A stretch of 64,000 nucleotides of DNA from Terfezia claveryi (lineage: Eukaryota; Ascomycota; Pezizomycetes; Pezizales; Pezizaceae). The notes below the pieces were generated by a model, which was not told the origin of the DNA, did no database searches, and saw only the letters and a list, made by a program, of their open reading frames with translations. Positions 27,908 through 40,173 of the stretch are shown piece after piece; position 1 is the first letter of the stretch, and the number at the start of each line of letters is the position of its first letter. Made by a program: the position numbers and the translations under genes. The stretch covers positions 45,055 to 109,054 of the forward strand of contig WHUX01000178.1 in assembly GCA_015179025.1 (NCBI GenBank), read 5' to 3'.

Positions 27908-30367
27908 TGTGCAAGAGCAGCAGCTGGGTAGAAACTTCGAGTTGAAGAGAGTTGCCAATTAGATGTGGAGAAAATGAACTCTTCATGCAATTATTGGCAT
28001 GATCTATACAACTGCAATATGTATCCAACCTACTTCAAATGTCAATGGCGAGTATAGAGTGGGCGGACTTTATACTGGTTCATGACTTGACTGGCTTGCA
28101 TTGGATTGCGTACTTGACATGCGGCAAACCTATTGTGACAGTGATTTGGTACCTTGGAAGTTCAAGGTGCGGCCAGTCTCATCACACCTGTACTGTGAGT
28201 GCAGGAAACTCGATGGCGTCGACTGTCTTAGTTGGCTGCGGGTCAACACGGCACGTACGTTGCAAGACTATGAATAATGAGTGAGACATTATTCTATCAT
28301 AGCCAAGTACACCTGACCTGTCAAGTTGGAAAAGTGATGAGAATGCCAGAGTAAATGAAAGTGGCTGCAGTGATGGAGTTACAGTTAGAGACAGTTATAG
28401 CTTCAAATTCGAGTGCTATCATGTCTGAATGTATGCCTTGATCCCCAGTATATACTTAGGGGGAACCAAGTCATCACTGGCATAAATTAAAAACTTTCTA
28501 TGGGTCTGCTAGTCTGGATACATATCCGTCCCGACCGCACTTTTTGAGTACATAATTTGATAGATATATGATCGATCGATATCGATGCCCGTCTGAGACT
28601 GACTTGAATATAAACAATTATGGTCATGATTATGATGAAGAAGTTACAATTGAATTACGTACAACTTAGCAGCCGCAGAGTCCCATTTAAAGTTAGCGTG
28701 ATCTTTCAAGGCCTAACCGAAAGCAACATCATAGTAATAACAGGTTTTGCAGGCACCGTGTATATTGTCTAGATACTTGGTACTTCATGTCAGTAGGTAA
28801 GTGATGATACATGCATATTACTGGAAGTGCAGGGTGTCCCGCTCAACATGTACCTTGCTATCTTAAGGTCCCTAGTACGGAGGGCTACTCGTCTTTATTG
28901 ATTGGATGGTCCGTACAAGAAAGTCAAGATAAGTACATATACTCTATGTAGTCTAGATCTGCAGTTGAAATTATCCATGACATGTTGTCGATGGCCATAT
29001 GGTCCCCGCGGCCGCTAGCGCAATACAGACCCAATTGGAACTCATTGTTACTTCTCGTTGCATGTACAGGTGAGGTGGTACAAGTACAATTAAATACCCA
29101 TTAACCTACTCGTATAGTACAAATGCTATATTGGATTAAAAGAGATCAACAAGGGTTTGAAATCTACCAGGATAAAGCTATTGAGTCTTGACCTGCAGGG
29201 GAGGGGGGAAAGATGCATCATAACTATTATCAATCAATCAGTGGATGGTCAAAAGTATAGATATACAGCATGTACGTGGAGTGCCACTTTGCCATTGCTT
29301 GCTTGGGATCATTAGCCACATTGAGCTTCAGACTTTCTTATATCACATTCTCACATTTTCGCCATAGGTATATTGTAAGAAATTGATTCATATAGTCTCA
29401 TGATTGGCAAGTTTTCTCCACCAGAAAACCGAGAATGAGAAGCAGGGAACGTTTCTGTGCCATATGCTAGGGTTTGAGTAATGAGTATGAAGGAAAAAAC
29501 AAGAAAAAAACTTATTATATTTTACCTAGAAGTACAGCAGGGGGTGACCAACCATGCTACGGTTTGCTGAGGAGTATTGCGCCCCACGTGTGCTACTAGT
29601 ACTTGGACTTAATCCTGGTCGCAATTTTCACCCCACACTGTATCCTAGGTACTAGGTAATTAATGATACTTATGAAAACTATTTGGTACCCCTAGATCTG
29701 TTGGTTCCTATTTACTAGTATCGTTCGCTTAACCTTAAGTATCCATCAAGGTACAAGTACAGCAAGATATCAGTATCCTAGGTAGTGCCTAGGTACTCCG
29801 TAATCATGCTTAGTTGTGAAAACTATCTGGTACCCCGATCTGTTGGTTCCTATTCACTAGTATCGTTCGCTTAACCTTAAGTATCCATCAAGGTACACAG
29901 TGACATCAAGGTACACAGTGAGACATCTTGACTATATTACGTGCATGCAGGCCAAGCAATATCAAGTTTCGCGGCTACTATAGATGTAGGTACCTCAATA
30001 GTTTAAGCGCTTGGATGTACTTCAGGTACTTACAAGTACTACTTTAATTACTCAAGTACACAGATGTATGTATGGCGATATCTAATTTCAAGTTTATTTG
30101 GTAATATGCAAGTGGTAATTTAACTTACCTATGTACCTAAAGAGGTAGTGTACCGCAGAGCGGCTAGAACTAATTTGGGTTATGGACTAGGTTAATTAAA
30201 ATCAAAATATCTCTGGAAATTTAAATACTAGAAAAGTCATTAATGATTATCATCTAAACGTGGCTATTTGATACTAGAATAGTATATACGTGCCTCTTAC
30301 TTTCATATACTGCCATAAACATGTCCGTTCTCGATCAGGCACAAGTGATCACCTTGACTGTCAAAAC
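27908..30367. other. Gene-poor region with a local direct duplication
   Basis: The first 150 bp probably holds the promoter and 5' UTR of the minus-strand repeat-protein gene. No further gene is recognised. A direct duplication of about 100 bp is present at 29672-29752 and 29815-29895 (both contain GATCTGTTGGTTCCTATT and ATCGTTCGCTTAACCTTAAG), and CATCAAGGTACACAGTGA is repeated at 29887-29922. Confidence 0.5.
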
Positions 30368-30381
30368 AACCTATTCATCAA

Positions 30382-30618
30382 GTCTTTTACACAATTTCTT
30401 AGACACTGGCCCTCGTCAGGCCTCTCTAGGTCATCTGCTATCGCGGTTAATGACAGCAGGGGGGCCCTCTATCATGTATCTATCTTTTGCCTTCCGCGCG
30501 CCGGACCTGGCAGATTAACTTGCCTTGTCCTGAATCCACCTGGGTTTCCGGGTGGCTCTTCATGGTCCCCTTACTGGGACCGAATAAGAGTAACGAGTAT
30601 AAAAAAAATAAAAAAAAA
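30382..30618 (+). mobile_element. LINE 3' fragment with target duplication (237 bp)
   Basis: A 14-bp perfect target duplication AACCTATTCATCAA flanks it (30368-30381 and 30619-30632). The insert is the LINE 3' UTR only: AGGCCTCTCTAGGTCATCTG, CCGGACCTGGCAGATTAACT, GAATAAGAGTAACGAGTATA and an A-rich tail. No coding part. Confidence 0.9.
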
Positions 30619-31059
30619 AACCTATTCATCAATACGAACCGTCCGAACCTCGACCAGCAGACTGTACCCCGCGAATTATAGAAGGAAAAAGAACTAACAA
30701 GACCATACATATTACCCTCTATAATGACGCTAGCAAATCTAACTATCTTGCTCAAGTCGTCATACGCATAGCATTATTAGTTTACGAAGTGAAAATCTGT
30801 CAAAGAAACTAGTCCTACACCTCTTCATGATTCAGCTCTATCCTATCATATCCACGGACTCGTAACATTCCACACCTAGGAGCAATATGCTTTTATTCTA
30901 AAGTGTCTCGGAGGGCCTGGCAGTCTGAGGGGCTAACTACGCTTCTGCAGATGTCTCATGATCGCGATGAATTAGAGGGCATGCCTTCGTCCCACAAGGT
31001 GCTCTTCCTGCTGCCTTCCTGAGTCGAAAAGAGAAGACATCGAGCGATGGCCGAGAGTC

Positions 31060-31080
31060 TCGAAAACAATATAAAGCGGC
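31060..31080 (+). promoter_or_regulatory. TATA-like element upstream of the small secreted protein gene
   Basis: AACAATATAAAGCGG lies about 150 bp before the ATG at 31222. It is followed by a CT-rich leader (CTCATCTTCCCTTTCTTCAT), common in strongly expressed fungal genes. Confidence 0.5.
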
Positions 31081-31221
31081 TTGATTTTCCTCACAGCTCA
31101 TCTTCCCTTTCTTCATCAGCTCGCTCATCCACTCCCCTACCACCCAGCTTTAAGCCCACTTCAATCACAAGGACTGCAATACCAACTCCTGATCCTTCAA
31201 TCTCGACTCTCCGTAACCATT

Positions 31222-31476
31222 ATGAAGGCCTTTACTTTGTTTGCTATTGCTTCTGCCTTCACCTTGGCCGCTGCCACCCCAGTCGCCAACGAGGCAATAA
31301 AGCTTTCCAAACGCGCATGCTCGGAATATCCCTCCCCTCTTCTTTGCGTTGAAGTCGCCCCGTGTGAGTACTGTTGCGAGGCTGGTCTGTCATCCAACCT
31401 GGAATGTCATGTGGGACACAGCGATTGTTCCGCATATGCTCCTTTCAGCTTCTCACACCATTGTGAGGAACATTAA
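31222..31476 (+). CDS. Small secreted cysteine-rich protein, effector-like
   Basis: 84 residues from ATG 31222: MKAFTLFAIASAFTLAAATP is a clear signal peptide. A short pro-region (VANEAIKLSKR) ends in a Lys-Arg Kex2 site. The mature peptide of about 50 residues has eight cysteines, including C-x2-CC (PCEYCCEAG), and ends HHCEEH. An upstream in-frame extension to 31081 exists but the signal peptide fixes the start. It has its own TATA-like element, CT-rich leader and no introns. Size, secretion and even number of Cys fit small secreted proteins of fungi, some of which act on hosts or microbes; no family is recognised, so the function is unknown. Confidence 0.75.
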   Translation: MKAFTLFAIASAFTLAAATPVANEAIKLSKRACSEYPSPLLCVEVAPCEYCCEAGLSSNLECHVGHSDCSAYAPFSFSHHCEEH

Positions 31477-32283
31477 ATGGTACGGTGTTTGTATGTATGA
31501 GCTCTTTTTGTCCCACCTGATTTTGCTTCGGTCAATAGTAGGATACTGATGTTTACGCTCCGTAGGTGATTGGCAGGACTACAGTCTATGTACGAGCCAT
31601 CTGACAATTATGATATCGACTGAGAGCAAAGGGAAAGTTCTGTAGGAAAAATATTTGATGGACATCGGGGGCTTTTGCTGGTTTTATGCGGTGATTATGG
31701 GGGCGGATTGTTTTCTGATTGTGTGACTTTCTTTTTTTTTTCCTTCCTTTTTTACTTCTTTATGTCTGTTTCTCTTTTGTCTGTCTTTACAAAAAATAAA
31801 CTGAAGAAAATTGGGCCCAATCAAACTCAATCATCGAGCTGAAATGCTCGAATTCTAACAGTCTCACACTACACGTGTACGATACATATATGCAGCGAAC
31901 CCAATTTGTTACCTCGGTTATCGCTTCCAGGATATGTATAAATTGGTTGGTCACCGAATGTCCGAGAAATCAATGTAGTAAAAGGTTTAATTTTGAAAAA
32001 AAAATAAAAAAATAAATATTAAGAATTAGGTATTCGCTGTATCAATATCTTCTTTGTGCCTGAATGCACAGTTCACAGTCTTTGCTAATGTTCTTTGACG
32101 ATGTGACTCGCAACCATTCATACGCTTGACTGCTGACGTCGAACGTTAGCTTCTACTGTTGCTTCTAGAAAGAGTCACTAGCACTATCATCAGTACTATC
32201 ATCACTGTCATCAATGTCTTCCCCAGTACAATAAGATTCGCATCCTCAGGATTGCATCAAGAATCAGCCTCTGAGTTACAAAA
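31477..32283. other. 3' flank, no gene
   Basis: No gene recognised. Contains the 3' UTR of the secreted-protein gene and T-rich and A-rich runs near 31730-31800. Confidence 0.4.
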
Positions 32284-32495
32284 TTAGGCCATAGCCGTGA
32301 GGCTGCATGCCGTTCTTGTATGTAGAAAAATACAAATGGATTTAAAAAAAAAAAAAAAAAAAAAAAAACCTGTCTCTAGCTCACCTCATGTTATTGTTAC
32401 CGTTTCCCTTTTTCGCGTTTTAGGCCATAGCCGAGGCTGCGTGCCGCTCTCGTATGTAGAAAAATACAAATGGATTTAAAAAAAAAAAAAGAAAG
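32284..32495 (+). repeat. Two copies of a retroposon-like tail ending in poly(A)
   Basis: TTAGGCCATAGCC... to AATACAAATGGATTTAAAA is present twice (about 32284-32366 and 32422-32488), each ending in a run of 13-25 A. Both contain GCCATAGCCG-GAGGCTGC, a small hairpin near the 3' end. CTGTCTCTAG follows both copies. The structure fits the 3' end of a LINE or SINE different from the Tad1-like family here. Confidence 0.6.
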
Positions 32496-32732
32496 CTGTC
32501 TCTAGGCCTGTCTGTTACCTTTTTTTTGTACCTAGTATACGGATATACCTCTCGTATCCCCGTTGCTGCAATTGCAATTGCCAACCCCGTTCAATTTTCA
32601 ATGACGATGCTGAATAAAGAGTTGCTAACCACATGTGGTTAGAGCTGGCATTCCACACGTGCTTAATTAGCAGTGATACATCCCTTTTAGTACTAGCCTT
32701 ATGCCAAGCCCTCCTTCGATAGAAGCATAACC

Positions 32733-33174
32733 TTTTTTTTTTTAAAAAAATACTAATTACTCCTATGAGGGGCCCATGAGGAGCCACCAGGGCAAGGCAA
32801 ATTAATCTGTCAGGCCCGCCGCACGCTGAAAGCAAGAGCGATAACTAAATACACGAAAGACGATAGCAAAGAAGAAAAGAGAAGTGTCATAATAGCATAA
32901 TCCGTAACAATCAGGAAGAAAGCATAGATGCTGAATAAATGCCCCCCCCAAAAAAAAAAAAAAAAAAAGGAGAGAGAGAAAACAAAGGAGAGAGTATCAT
33001 GTCCGCATCACTCTATCCATGAACTCGACCAAGGTGGTAGCCTTCTGCTTTCTTATTAACGCATTTTTCTGTATAGGAAGCTGAAAAAGGCCTCCACAGC
33101 GTCTCACTCTTCTCCGTCTTCTTCCTTGACCAAAATCGGGCGGTCCAGGTCTCCAGCGCCCTTCTTTGATATAT
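32733..33174 (-). mobile_element. LINE 3' fragment, minus strand, with 10-bp duplication
   Basis: AAGCATAACC flanks it at 32723-32732 and 33175-33184. On the minus strand the LINE C-terminal end, with frames matching AVEAFFSFL-like sequence, is followed by the 3' UTR (CTGACAGATTAATTTGCCTT) and a poly(A) (T run 32732-32742). Confidence 0.8.
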
Positions 33175-33515
33175 AAGCATAACCTCTTTATAAGCATACC
33201 TACATACTTACCTACCTCTGGCCCGCGGGTATTCTTACAAAGAGGTTTTTCTGATACCTTCCAGCGGTAGGTCAGTATATTTATGATTATAACGAGGAAG
33301 CAAGCAATTGTATAGATTCTACAGGGCTATGACCGAGGTATGCTTGAAATTGGTATGTTACAAGCAGGTTTTACTCTAACAATAGCGGCATAGATACGCT
33401 GCGCAATGGTCATTTTGTTGCTGCAGGTTCACGGAAATCGATAGTATTTGAACTCTTTTCTTAACATTGCTTCGCGTACATAACCAACAGATTCCTTCCG
33501 CCAAACCGATTGCAA

Positions 33516-33554
33516 GGGACCGAATAGGAGTAAGTATTTAAAAAAAAAAAAAAC
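33516..33554 (+). mobile_element. Ultra-short LINE tail insertion (39 bp)
   Basis: A perfect 10-bp duplication CCGATTGCAA flanks it (33506-33515 and 33555-33564). The insert is GGGACCGAATAGGAGTAAGT, ATTT and an A run: only the last 20-odd nucleotides of the LINE 3' UTR. Confidence 0.85.
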
Positions 33555-33564
33555 CCGATTGCAA

Positions 33565-35280
33565 ACAAAACCAAGACAAAAAAGCCAATATTGAACCAAC
33601 CCTACTTGTGAACGCGGCGCCAGCCTTGGATAACAGTCCGCCGAATTATAGATAACCTGGTTTGAGAATAGATCCAATTCTGATTCTCAAGCGAACTTCC
33701 ACTATGGACATTGACAAATTCAGACATCGAGAATCGATCAGCTCAGGAAGGTTCCGATGGTGTGGAAAGAAGACAGCTTAGTGCTGGATTAATTCTCGAA
33801 TACATTAGCATTTGGACTAGTACTAATAAGAGCTCAAGGAGGGTTACGTACCGTGCAAGTTCCGCAACCACAGCTTCCGCTGCAGCTACCGTTACAGCAA
33901 CAACCACAACCGTGCATTTTGATTTATGGTAGGGGGATAAGGCGAGTTTAGTTAAGACGGAGGATGAAGCAAAGGCGATGAGTTTGTTTCGTCGAAGGAT
34001 GGGCAGATGAGGACGAGTGTGTTTGAAGGTGATATATGTGAAGGTAAGATACCTGACGTTTATGGAGCACAGCCATATCCGAAACTTTTCCTACCCCAGC
34101 ATAGGTTAGTAGGGAGCATACTGGTGTAAGTCGCAAGGACCCACTTCATCTCATTATCGAAGAGCCGGCACCTCAAATTATGATCACCTGGTACTCAGCA
34201 GTGGTGATAGGTAACAGCCAAGACAAGGCATCACGAATCGTTCATGCGAGCTTAACCAGACTGGGATTAGCCAAACTGAGCCTAATGCAATGTGATTGGA
34301 TAGCGGTGTTGATAGGTGCCGGCGGGTGATTGGTAACAGCCAATGGAAGACAAGGCATGACGATGGGATTGTGATACAGGACTCAGCCGAATGGAATGTG
34401 ATTGGATAGCAGCATGTACCACGTTACCCGTGCAACCAGACTACACGTTACCATATTCCATATTTGAGGTAACAGCCGAAACAAAGCATGATGAATCGTA
34501 CATGCGAGCTTAACCATGTTAGGCACGAGGCTGGGATTGTGATAGTTACATGCCGGACTGAGCCGATCTTCGTTTTTTCCTTTTTTTAAACCATTACAGT
34601 ACTCCATTGCGGACCCCGCCGGATTCAAAGTGCTACATAAACTAAAAAACAAAGAAAGAGACAAAAAGGTCGCATGGTTTGTTCAATGACCCTGTTTAGA
34701 GGATCAAAATGATCCATCTGACCCGGTGAACCCTCCGAACCCTCATCTCCCCTCACATGTCCAATGCTCCCCTCCCTGTCCCTCCGAAACGAGCGAAAAC
34801 TTAAAGTACCGGCTTGTTCCGATGTAGGGCCCGTGAGGGTTGCGGGGAACCGAGAGGGAAACGGTCGCGGATAGTTGCAGCCCTTGCATTTGTCCTTTTC
34901 TCTATACCGTTTTTGACCTAGTTCTGATCCGGGATGGTGTAATGATCCATGTCAACTACCCCGGTCGCAATGCACATCTAGAGGAGAAAACCTTTGAATG
35001 CCCTTCGCTTAACTGAGACTCCTATGAAATGCCCTTCGCTTAGTGGAACATGTGTCAGGTACAACACTAGACCTATCTCTTATATAGTCGTGACTTGGCC
35101 TGACTCGCCGTATGCAAGAATTCGTAGGTTATGCACCGGCTGGCTAAGCTGGCTTGCCGCGACGTGACGCGGCTTCTTATTATGACGGGGCTTCTCACGA
35201 CTCGACACATCACGAGGTTTCTCACAACGCGACATGGCTTCTCATGGTGAGGCTCTCTATTTTCTGTGCCAGCTTAGTCT
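33565..35280. other. Gene-poor region with irregular direct repeats
   Basis: No gene recognised. Between 34150 and 34560, phrases such as AATGTGATTGGATAGC, GGTAACAGCC and CATGCGAGCTTAACCA recur two to three times each, indicating old tandem duplication. 35030-35260 has short CTCACRACKCGACAT-like repeats. Confidence 0.5.
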
Positions 35281-35289
35281 AACATTTGA

Positions 35290-35985
35290 TATTGCAGTTC
35301 ACGAGGCCATATCGCGAGCCAAACCGCCAGCCATACATGCAGCCATACTACCAGCCATATACGCAGCAATACCGATATCCAGATAGCCAACCATAATACA
35401 CAGCTGGCTAGCCATACCGATAGCCATACCGCCAGCCATATAGACAGCAAATACCGCCGGCAATATACGCAGCAAATACCGACAGCCATATAGCTAGCCA
35501 TATAGCCAGCAATACCGCCAGCCATATACGCAGCAATACCGACAGCCATATATGCAGCAAATACCGCCAGCAATATACGCAGCAATACCGACAGCCATAT
35601 AGCCAGCAATACCGACAGCCATATACGCAGCAATACCGACAGCCATATAGCCAGAAATACCGCCAGCCATATAGCCAGCAATACCGACAGCCATATATGC
35701 AGCAAATACCGCAGCAATATACGCAGCAATACCGACAGCCAGATAGCCAGCCAAATAGCCAGCAATACTGCCAGCTATATACACAGCCATACCGATAGCC
35801 ATACCGCCAGCCATACCGCCAGCCATACCGCCAGCCATATAGCCAGCAAAATACCGCCGGCCAAATAGTCAGCAAAATAGCTAGCAATACCGCCAGCCAT
35901 ATACGCAGCAATACCGACAGCTAATAGCCAGCAAATACCGCCAGCAATATACGTAGCAATACCGACAGCCGTATAGCCAGCTGAG
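35290..35985. repeat. Minisatellite, CAGCCATATACGCAGCAATACCG unit
   Basis: About 30 copies of a 22-26-bp unit mixing CAGCCATATACGCAGCAATACCGA and CAGCCATATAGCCAGCAATACC. Long minus-strand frames across it (Trp/Leu/Ala-rich) arise from the repeat and are not considered genes. Confidence 0.85.
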
Positions 35986-36129
35986 CTGACCTTGTCTTTC
36001 CCTTCTGGCCTCCCTGACTCTCTCTGGATACTTCATTTCCGTGCTTGTCTCTACGAAAGACTCGGCTGCCAGTCACCGTACTCCTCCCGCGTAGTCTTGT
36101 TCGTCCCTCGATGATTACGACACTGATGT

Positions 36130-37650
36130 ATGTATGATCACCACAGCCAATACGAGCCCAGAAATGATCTCGTGACGTTGGCAGCCCTTCTATTTGCTCG
36201 GGAGATTTGTCGCAGCATTCGGGAGACTCCAGACCCAACACACAAGTCCTCAAATAAAGCAGCTTGGTGGTTACGGGAACTCATGACGTTCATAAACTCC
36301 GAGGTCGAGTACCTAGATTCTTAGGGACGGAGTGAGTTTCCGCTCAAATTTTTACTGAATGCTAGACAAAGGGTTCACCCACGTATAGATATGCCCGTAC
36401 GAACACATAAACCCCACCGCCACAACCATCGCCGCACACACAAGCACCCAGACGACAACCCGATGCCACAAGAGGTCTCCGACTCGAGTACTCAGACCAT
36501 ACCTCCGACCGCCCATCCGACCAAGACTACACCCCTGAATACGACGAACAGTGTCTCCACTAGTACCGACCCCCCTCCAGCTCGCACTTACGCGGCGGCA
36601 GCGACCTCAACCACCCAAAAGAAACCTTGGGAGACGCCGTTTCCCTCGGGAGCTAGAAAGGGCAAAGGCAAAGAGCCGGCGGTGGCGGCACCACCCTCCG
36701 AATACTACGGGGAAGGGAAAGGGTAAGGGAAAAGCGCTGGTGAAGGGAAGGGGACACCACCCCCAACCACCCCCTCCCGAACTGACCAACCGCTACCAAC
36801 GCGAGAAAAACCCGGCCTGATGCGCCGAGGATCGAGGAAGACAATAATGGGGCTCGAATCATGGGCATCTGCTGGGTGCTACAAGGAGAAAGAAGAGCCC
36901 GGCGGGGCTGGCGTCGTCGCTAGTGGTCTCATGGCGGAGGTGTAAGATTACGAGGTTATGACCGGAGGAATTTTGGCTTTGTAAACAAAGGCTTGTATTG
37001 AGAACTATCCTGGCTATCGCTATCAGGCTCGAGGCTTATGATGCTAGTATTCTAAAGGCCTAACAAGAATACATGAACGCAGTCCTTCGCCGCTTATATA
37101 GACCGCTCCCATCCATTACTTTCCTGCTCGGGGGTCTGCTAATCCTTGTTCACCATCACTTTCCTGCTAGGGCGACTGGCGAGAGTATTTCCTATGGGAG
37201 GGGACTGACACTGCATGCAGGCTCCGCATGGGCCGGTGGATCTTCCGCACCACAGAATACGACTGGAATCGTTAAGCGGTGAGATGTTTTCGACTGGAAG
37301 AGGATGAGAGATGAGTTTTTCCACTTGCGAGTATTTTGGAGGGAGGGTTTCTTCAATTTCCTACCAGCGTTTCATTTCTGTCAGGGCTCCAGTCAGGTTC
37401 ATCCGGCACTTGCTGGTTAATGACAGCACGGGAGATTCCCGCCTCCTATGACGCACTTGTATTTGACCTTTTTCTACTCGCGAGGGGTTTGGGTCCTTGA
37501 GCTTTCCCCTTGCGAGATGTTTCTGCACTGGAGCTACTCCACTTACTGTTTGACATTTGTGTTGTCCTGAATCTACCCGGGTTTCCGGGTGGCCCATCAT
37601 AGTCCCCTTACTGGGATCGAATACGAGTAATGAGTAATCAAAAATAATAA
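36130..37650 (+). mobile_element. LINE copy with ORF1-like 5' part and internal deletion
   Basis: The 5' part has frames reading LAALLFAREICRSIRETPDP and, after ATG 36391, a Pro/Thr-rich segment with DPPPARTYAAAATSTTQKKP and a Lys/Gly-rich stretch, as in Tad1-type ORF1. RT is missing. The 3' end has CCTGAATCTACCCGGGTTTCC-like 3' UTR sequence, GATCGAATACGAGTAATGAG and an A-rich tail at about 37640. The 5' boundary and the deletion breakpoints are uncertain. Confidence 0.5.
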
Positions 37651-40045
37651 AAATACACAATACTCTAATCTCACTGCGAGTTGCCAAGGATAAGTACATG
37701 TGCATAGTACATACTTGATACATGTATAGGCTAAATATAATACCCAGAGGCTGAATTCCATCACGTGATGATGCAGTTACAGCTGTCTTGCCCCACCTTG
37801 CAACAGTTAGCAAAAAAACATACCTGATCGAACAACCAGAATAGGCTCCAAAATTATCCCAACTCCTACTCTCTGACGATTTGTATTTATCCCTGGGACC
37901 ATGGACGGACTGAGTGTTGCCGCTAGTGTGATTGCGGTAGTGCAAATTGCTGGCCAGGTCATGTCGCTATGTGTGAATTACTACTCTATTGCTAAGAATG
38001 CCCAATCCGACATCAAATGCCTTTTGGACAATATTGTTGCGCTGATAAGTTTGTTTCAGCATATTGAAGCTTTATCGAAAGGTCCAGGTGCAGCTAAGCT
38101 AGTTGCGTCTAAGGAACTCATTGAAGGGATAGCATTGGAACTCAAACAGGAGTTTCAAAAACTGAAAAAGATTTTGGAGCCAGAGGAAAGACAAGGCATC
38201 TTTCAATACTTCAGCAGGCGTCTGACATGGCCATTGAAAAAGGAGGATGTGGATAAGGTTTTTCAGTTGCTTGAGCGGCACAAGACTACTCTTATACTTG
38301 CTATGAACTCCGACCAGATGTATGAAGCCGATGACTCCCCGCCCCAAAGATACATACTAGCCTTAGTCTGGTTGGCACATCACTAGAACGGCTGTTGTCA
38401 CTCTTGGCGATCATCTAGAGGAAAGTTGATATCTATACTAAGTACTTTATTGTGCGTGCCCTGACTCCCGGTGTAGTCTGAGAAACAACAACAAAGTCTT
38501 TCGAGGCTTCCAGATGCTGCAGGTGCGGCATATAACCACAGACGCTGGGAATATGAAGACCGTTGTTTGCCAGAAACCCGAGTAGACCTCCGTCAGCAGA
38601 TTATGGATTGGTTTGAAGATCCTGAAGGCGAATGTATCTTCTGGCTCAATGGTATGGCGGGTACTGGCAAATCGACAATCTCTCGCACAGTTGCTTGGGA
38701 CCTTGCAGAAAAAAAAAGACTTGCAGCCAGTTTTTTTTTCTCTCGCGGCGGAGGAGATATCAGCCACGCTCGTCTGTTCTTCACTACCATTGCCGCTCAA
38801 CTGGCGAACTTTCTACCGGCCCTCCGACCGTTGATCTCAAAAGCTATAGAGAACAACTTTGGCATCTTGGAGCAGGGATTAAGTGAGCAATGGAAACACC
38901 TCATTCTTAATCCTTTAAAGAATGCACCGGCTCAATCAATACAGCTAGTTGTTGTAATTGATGCTCTTGATGAGTGTGACAACTATAATCATATCAGGTT
39001 GATCCTAGAGTTACTTGCGCAAGCTAAGTGCCTTCATACAATCCGGCTCAGAGTTTTGGTTACCAGCAGACCAGAGACCCCCATTTCACTTGGATTCCGC
39101 AACTTACCTGGTGAGGTATATCAGGATTTTGTACTGCACGACATCCCTCCTGCTACAGTTAACCAAGACATATCCACCTTTTTCCGAGAAAAGCTATCAC
39201 TTATAAAATCAGAACGAGGACTGAGTACTACACCATGGCCAGATGAACCAACTATTCGGCGATTAGTAGAAAAGGCAGCTGGATTATTCATCTATGCTTC
39301 TACCATTCATCGATTTATCGAAAACAAAGATTATTCTCCTGAAGATCAACTATCAGTAATTCTCGAGGAAGGTCATGATATCCCTCCAACGTCCCCGACT
39401 GAGTATCTCGATGATATGTATACAAAGCTGCTTCATCACTCGTTCATTGGGAAGAAACAAAGTTGTGAGGCTGATTATTTAACAGCACGTTTCAGAAGTA
39501 TAGTCGGCTCTATCATAATAATGTTTGATATCATGGCTGCTCAGGAGATGGCGAAACTACTTAATTTACGAACCATATCACCAGCTATTGCACCATTAAG
39601 TTCGGTTATAAACATTCCGGAAGTCGAGAGCCAGCCTATACGATTATTTCATGCTTCATTCCGAGACTTTCTATTGGACTCGCAGAGATGTCTCGATTCT
39701 AGATTTTGGATAGATCAGAAAGAGAAACACATAAATCTGTTTCGAGAGTGTATGCGGATTCTGTCTGACCTTCGACGAGACTTGTGCGAGCTTCGAGATC
39801 CAGGTATTGCCGTGAATGATATTCAAGAGAATATAATTCAGCAACACATTCCTGCGCACATACGTTATGCATGCCGTTACTGGTTTGATCACTTCCGACT
39901 AGGCAACGATGCCATTCAGAAAGACCTCGACCTACTCCTGCGGTTTCTTAAGCAGGACTTTCTGCACTGGCTGGAGGCGCTTAGCTTGATTAGGGAGGTA
40001 TCAAGCGGAGTTTTGATGGTGAAAGCTTTAGATGCAGCGCTGAGG

Positions 40046-40173
40046 GTATGTAGAACCACTACCCATTTGATGGCAGGATTGATGCTACACTATCCATTTG
40101 ATCGGAGGAGTGATGCTACACTATTCATTTGATGGGACTAACTAATAAACAGGGGAAATTGGGGGTTTGTCAG
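40046..40173 (+). other. Spliceosomal intron in the STAND gene
   Basis: GTATGT donor after ALR, CTAACTAATAAAC branch, TTTGTCAG acceptor. Splicing joins the NACHT C-terminal frame to VLLEFAYDAKRF before the WD40 region. Confidence 0.75.

Noticed and set aside
33711..33932. Small Thr/Ala-rich ORF
   Set aside because: Low complexity at the end, no start context, no domain.
35274..35911. Long minus-strand ORFs rich in Trp/Leu/Ala that look like membrane proteins
   Set aside because: They are read from the CAGCCATATACGCAGCAATACC minisatellite in three frames. No start context, no family.
36391..36868. Pro-rich ORFs as a possible host cell-wall protein
   Set aside because: RTYAAAAT plus basic Gly/Lys tail and the LINE 3' end downstream fit a LINE ORF1 remnant better.
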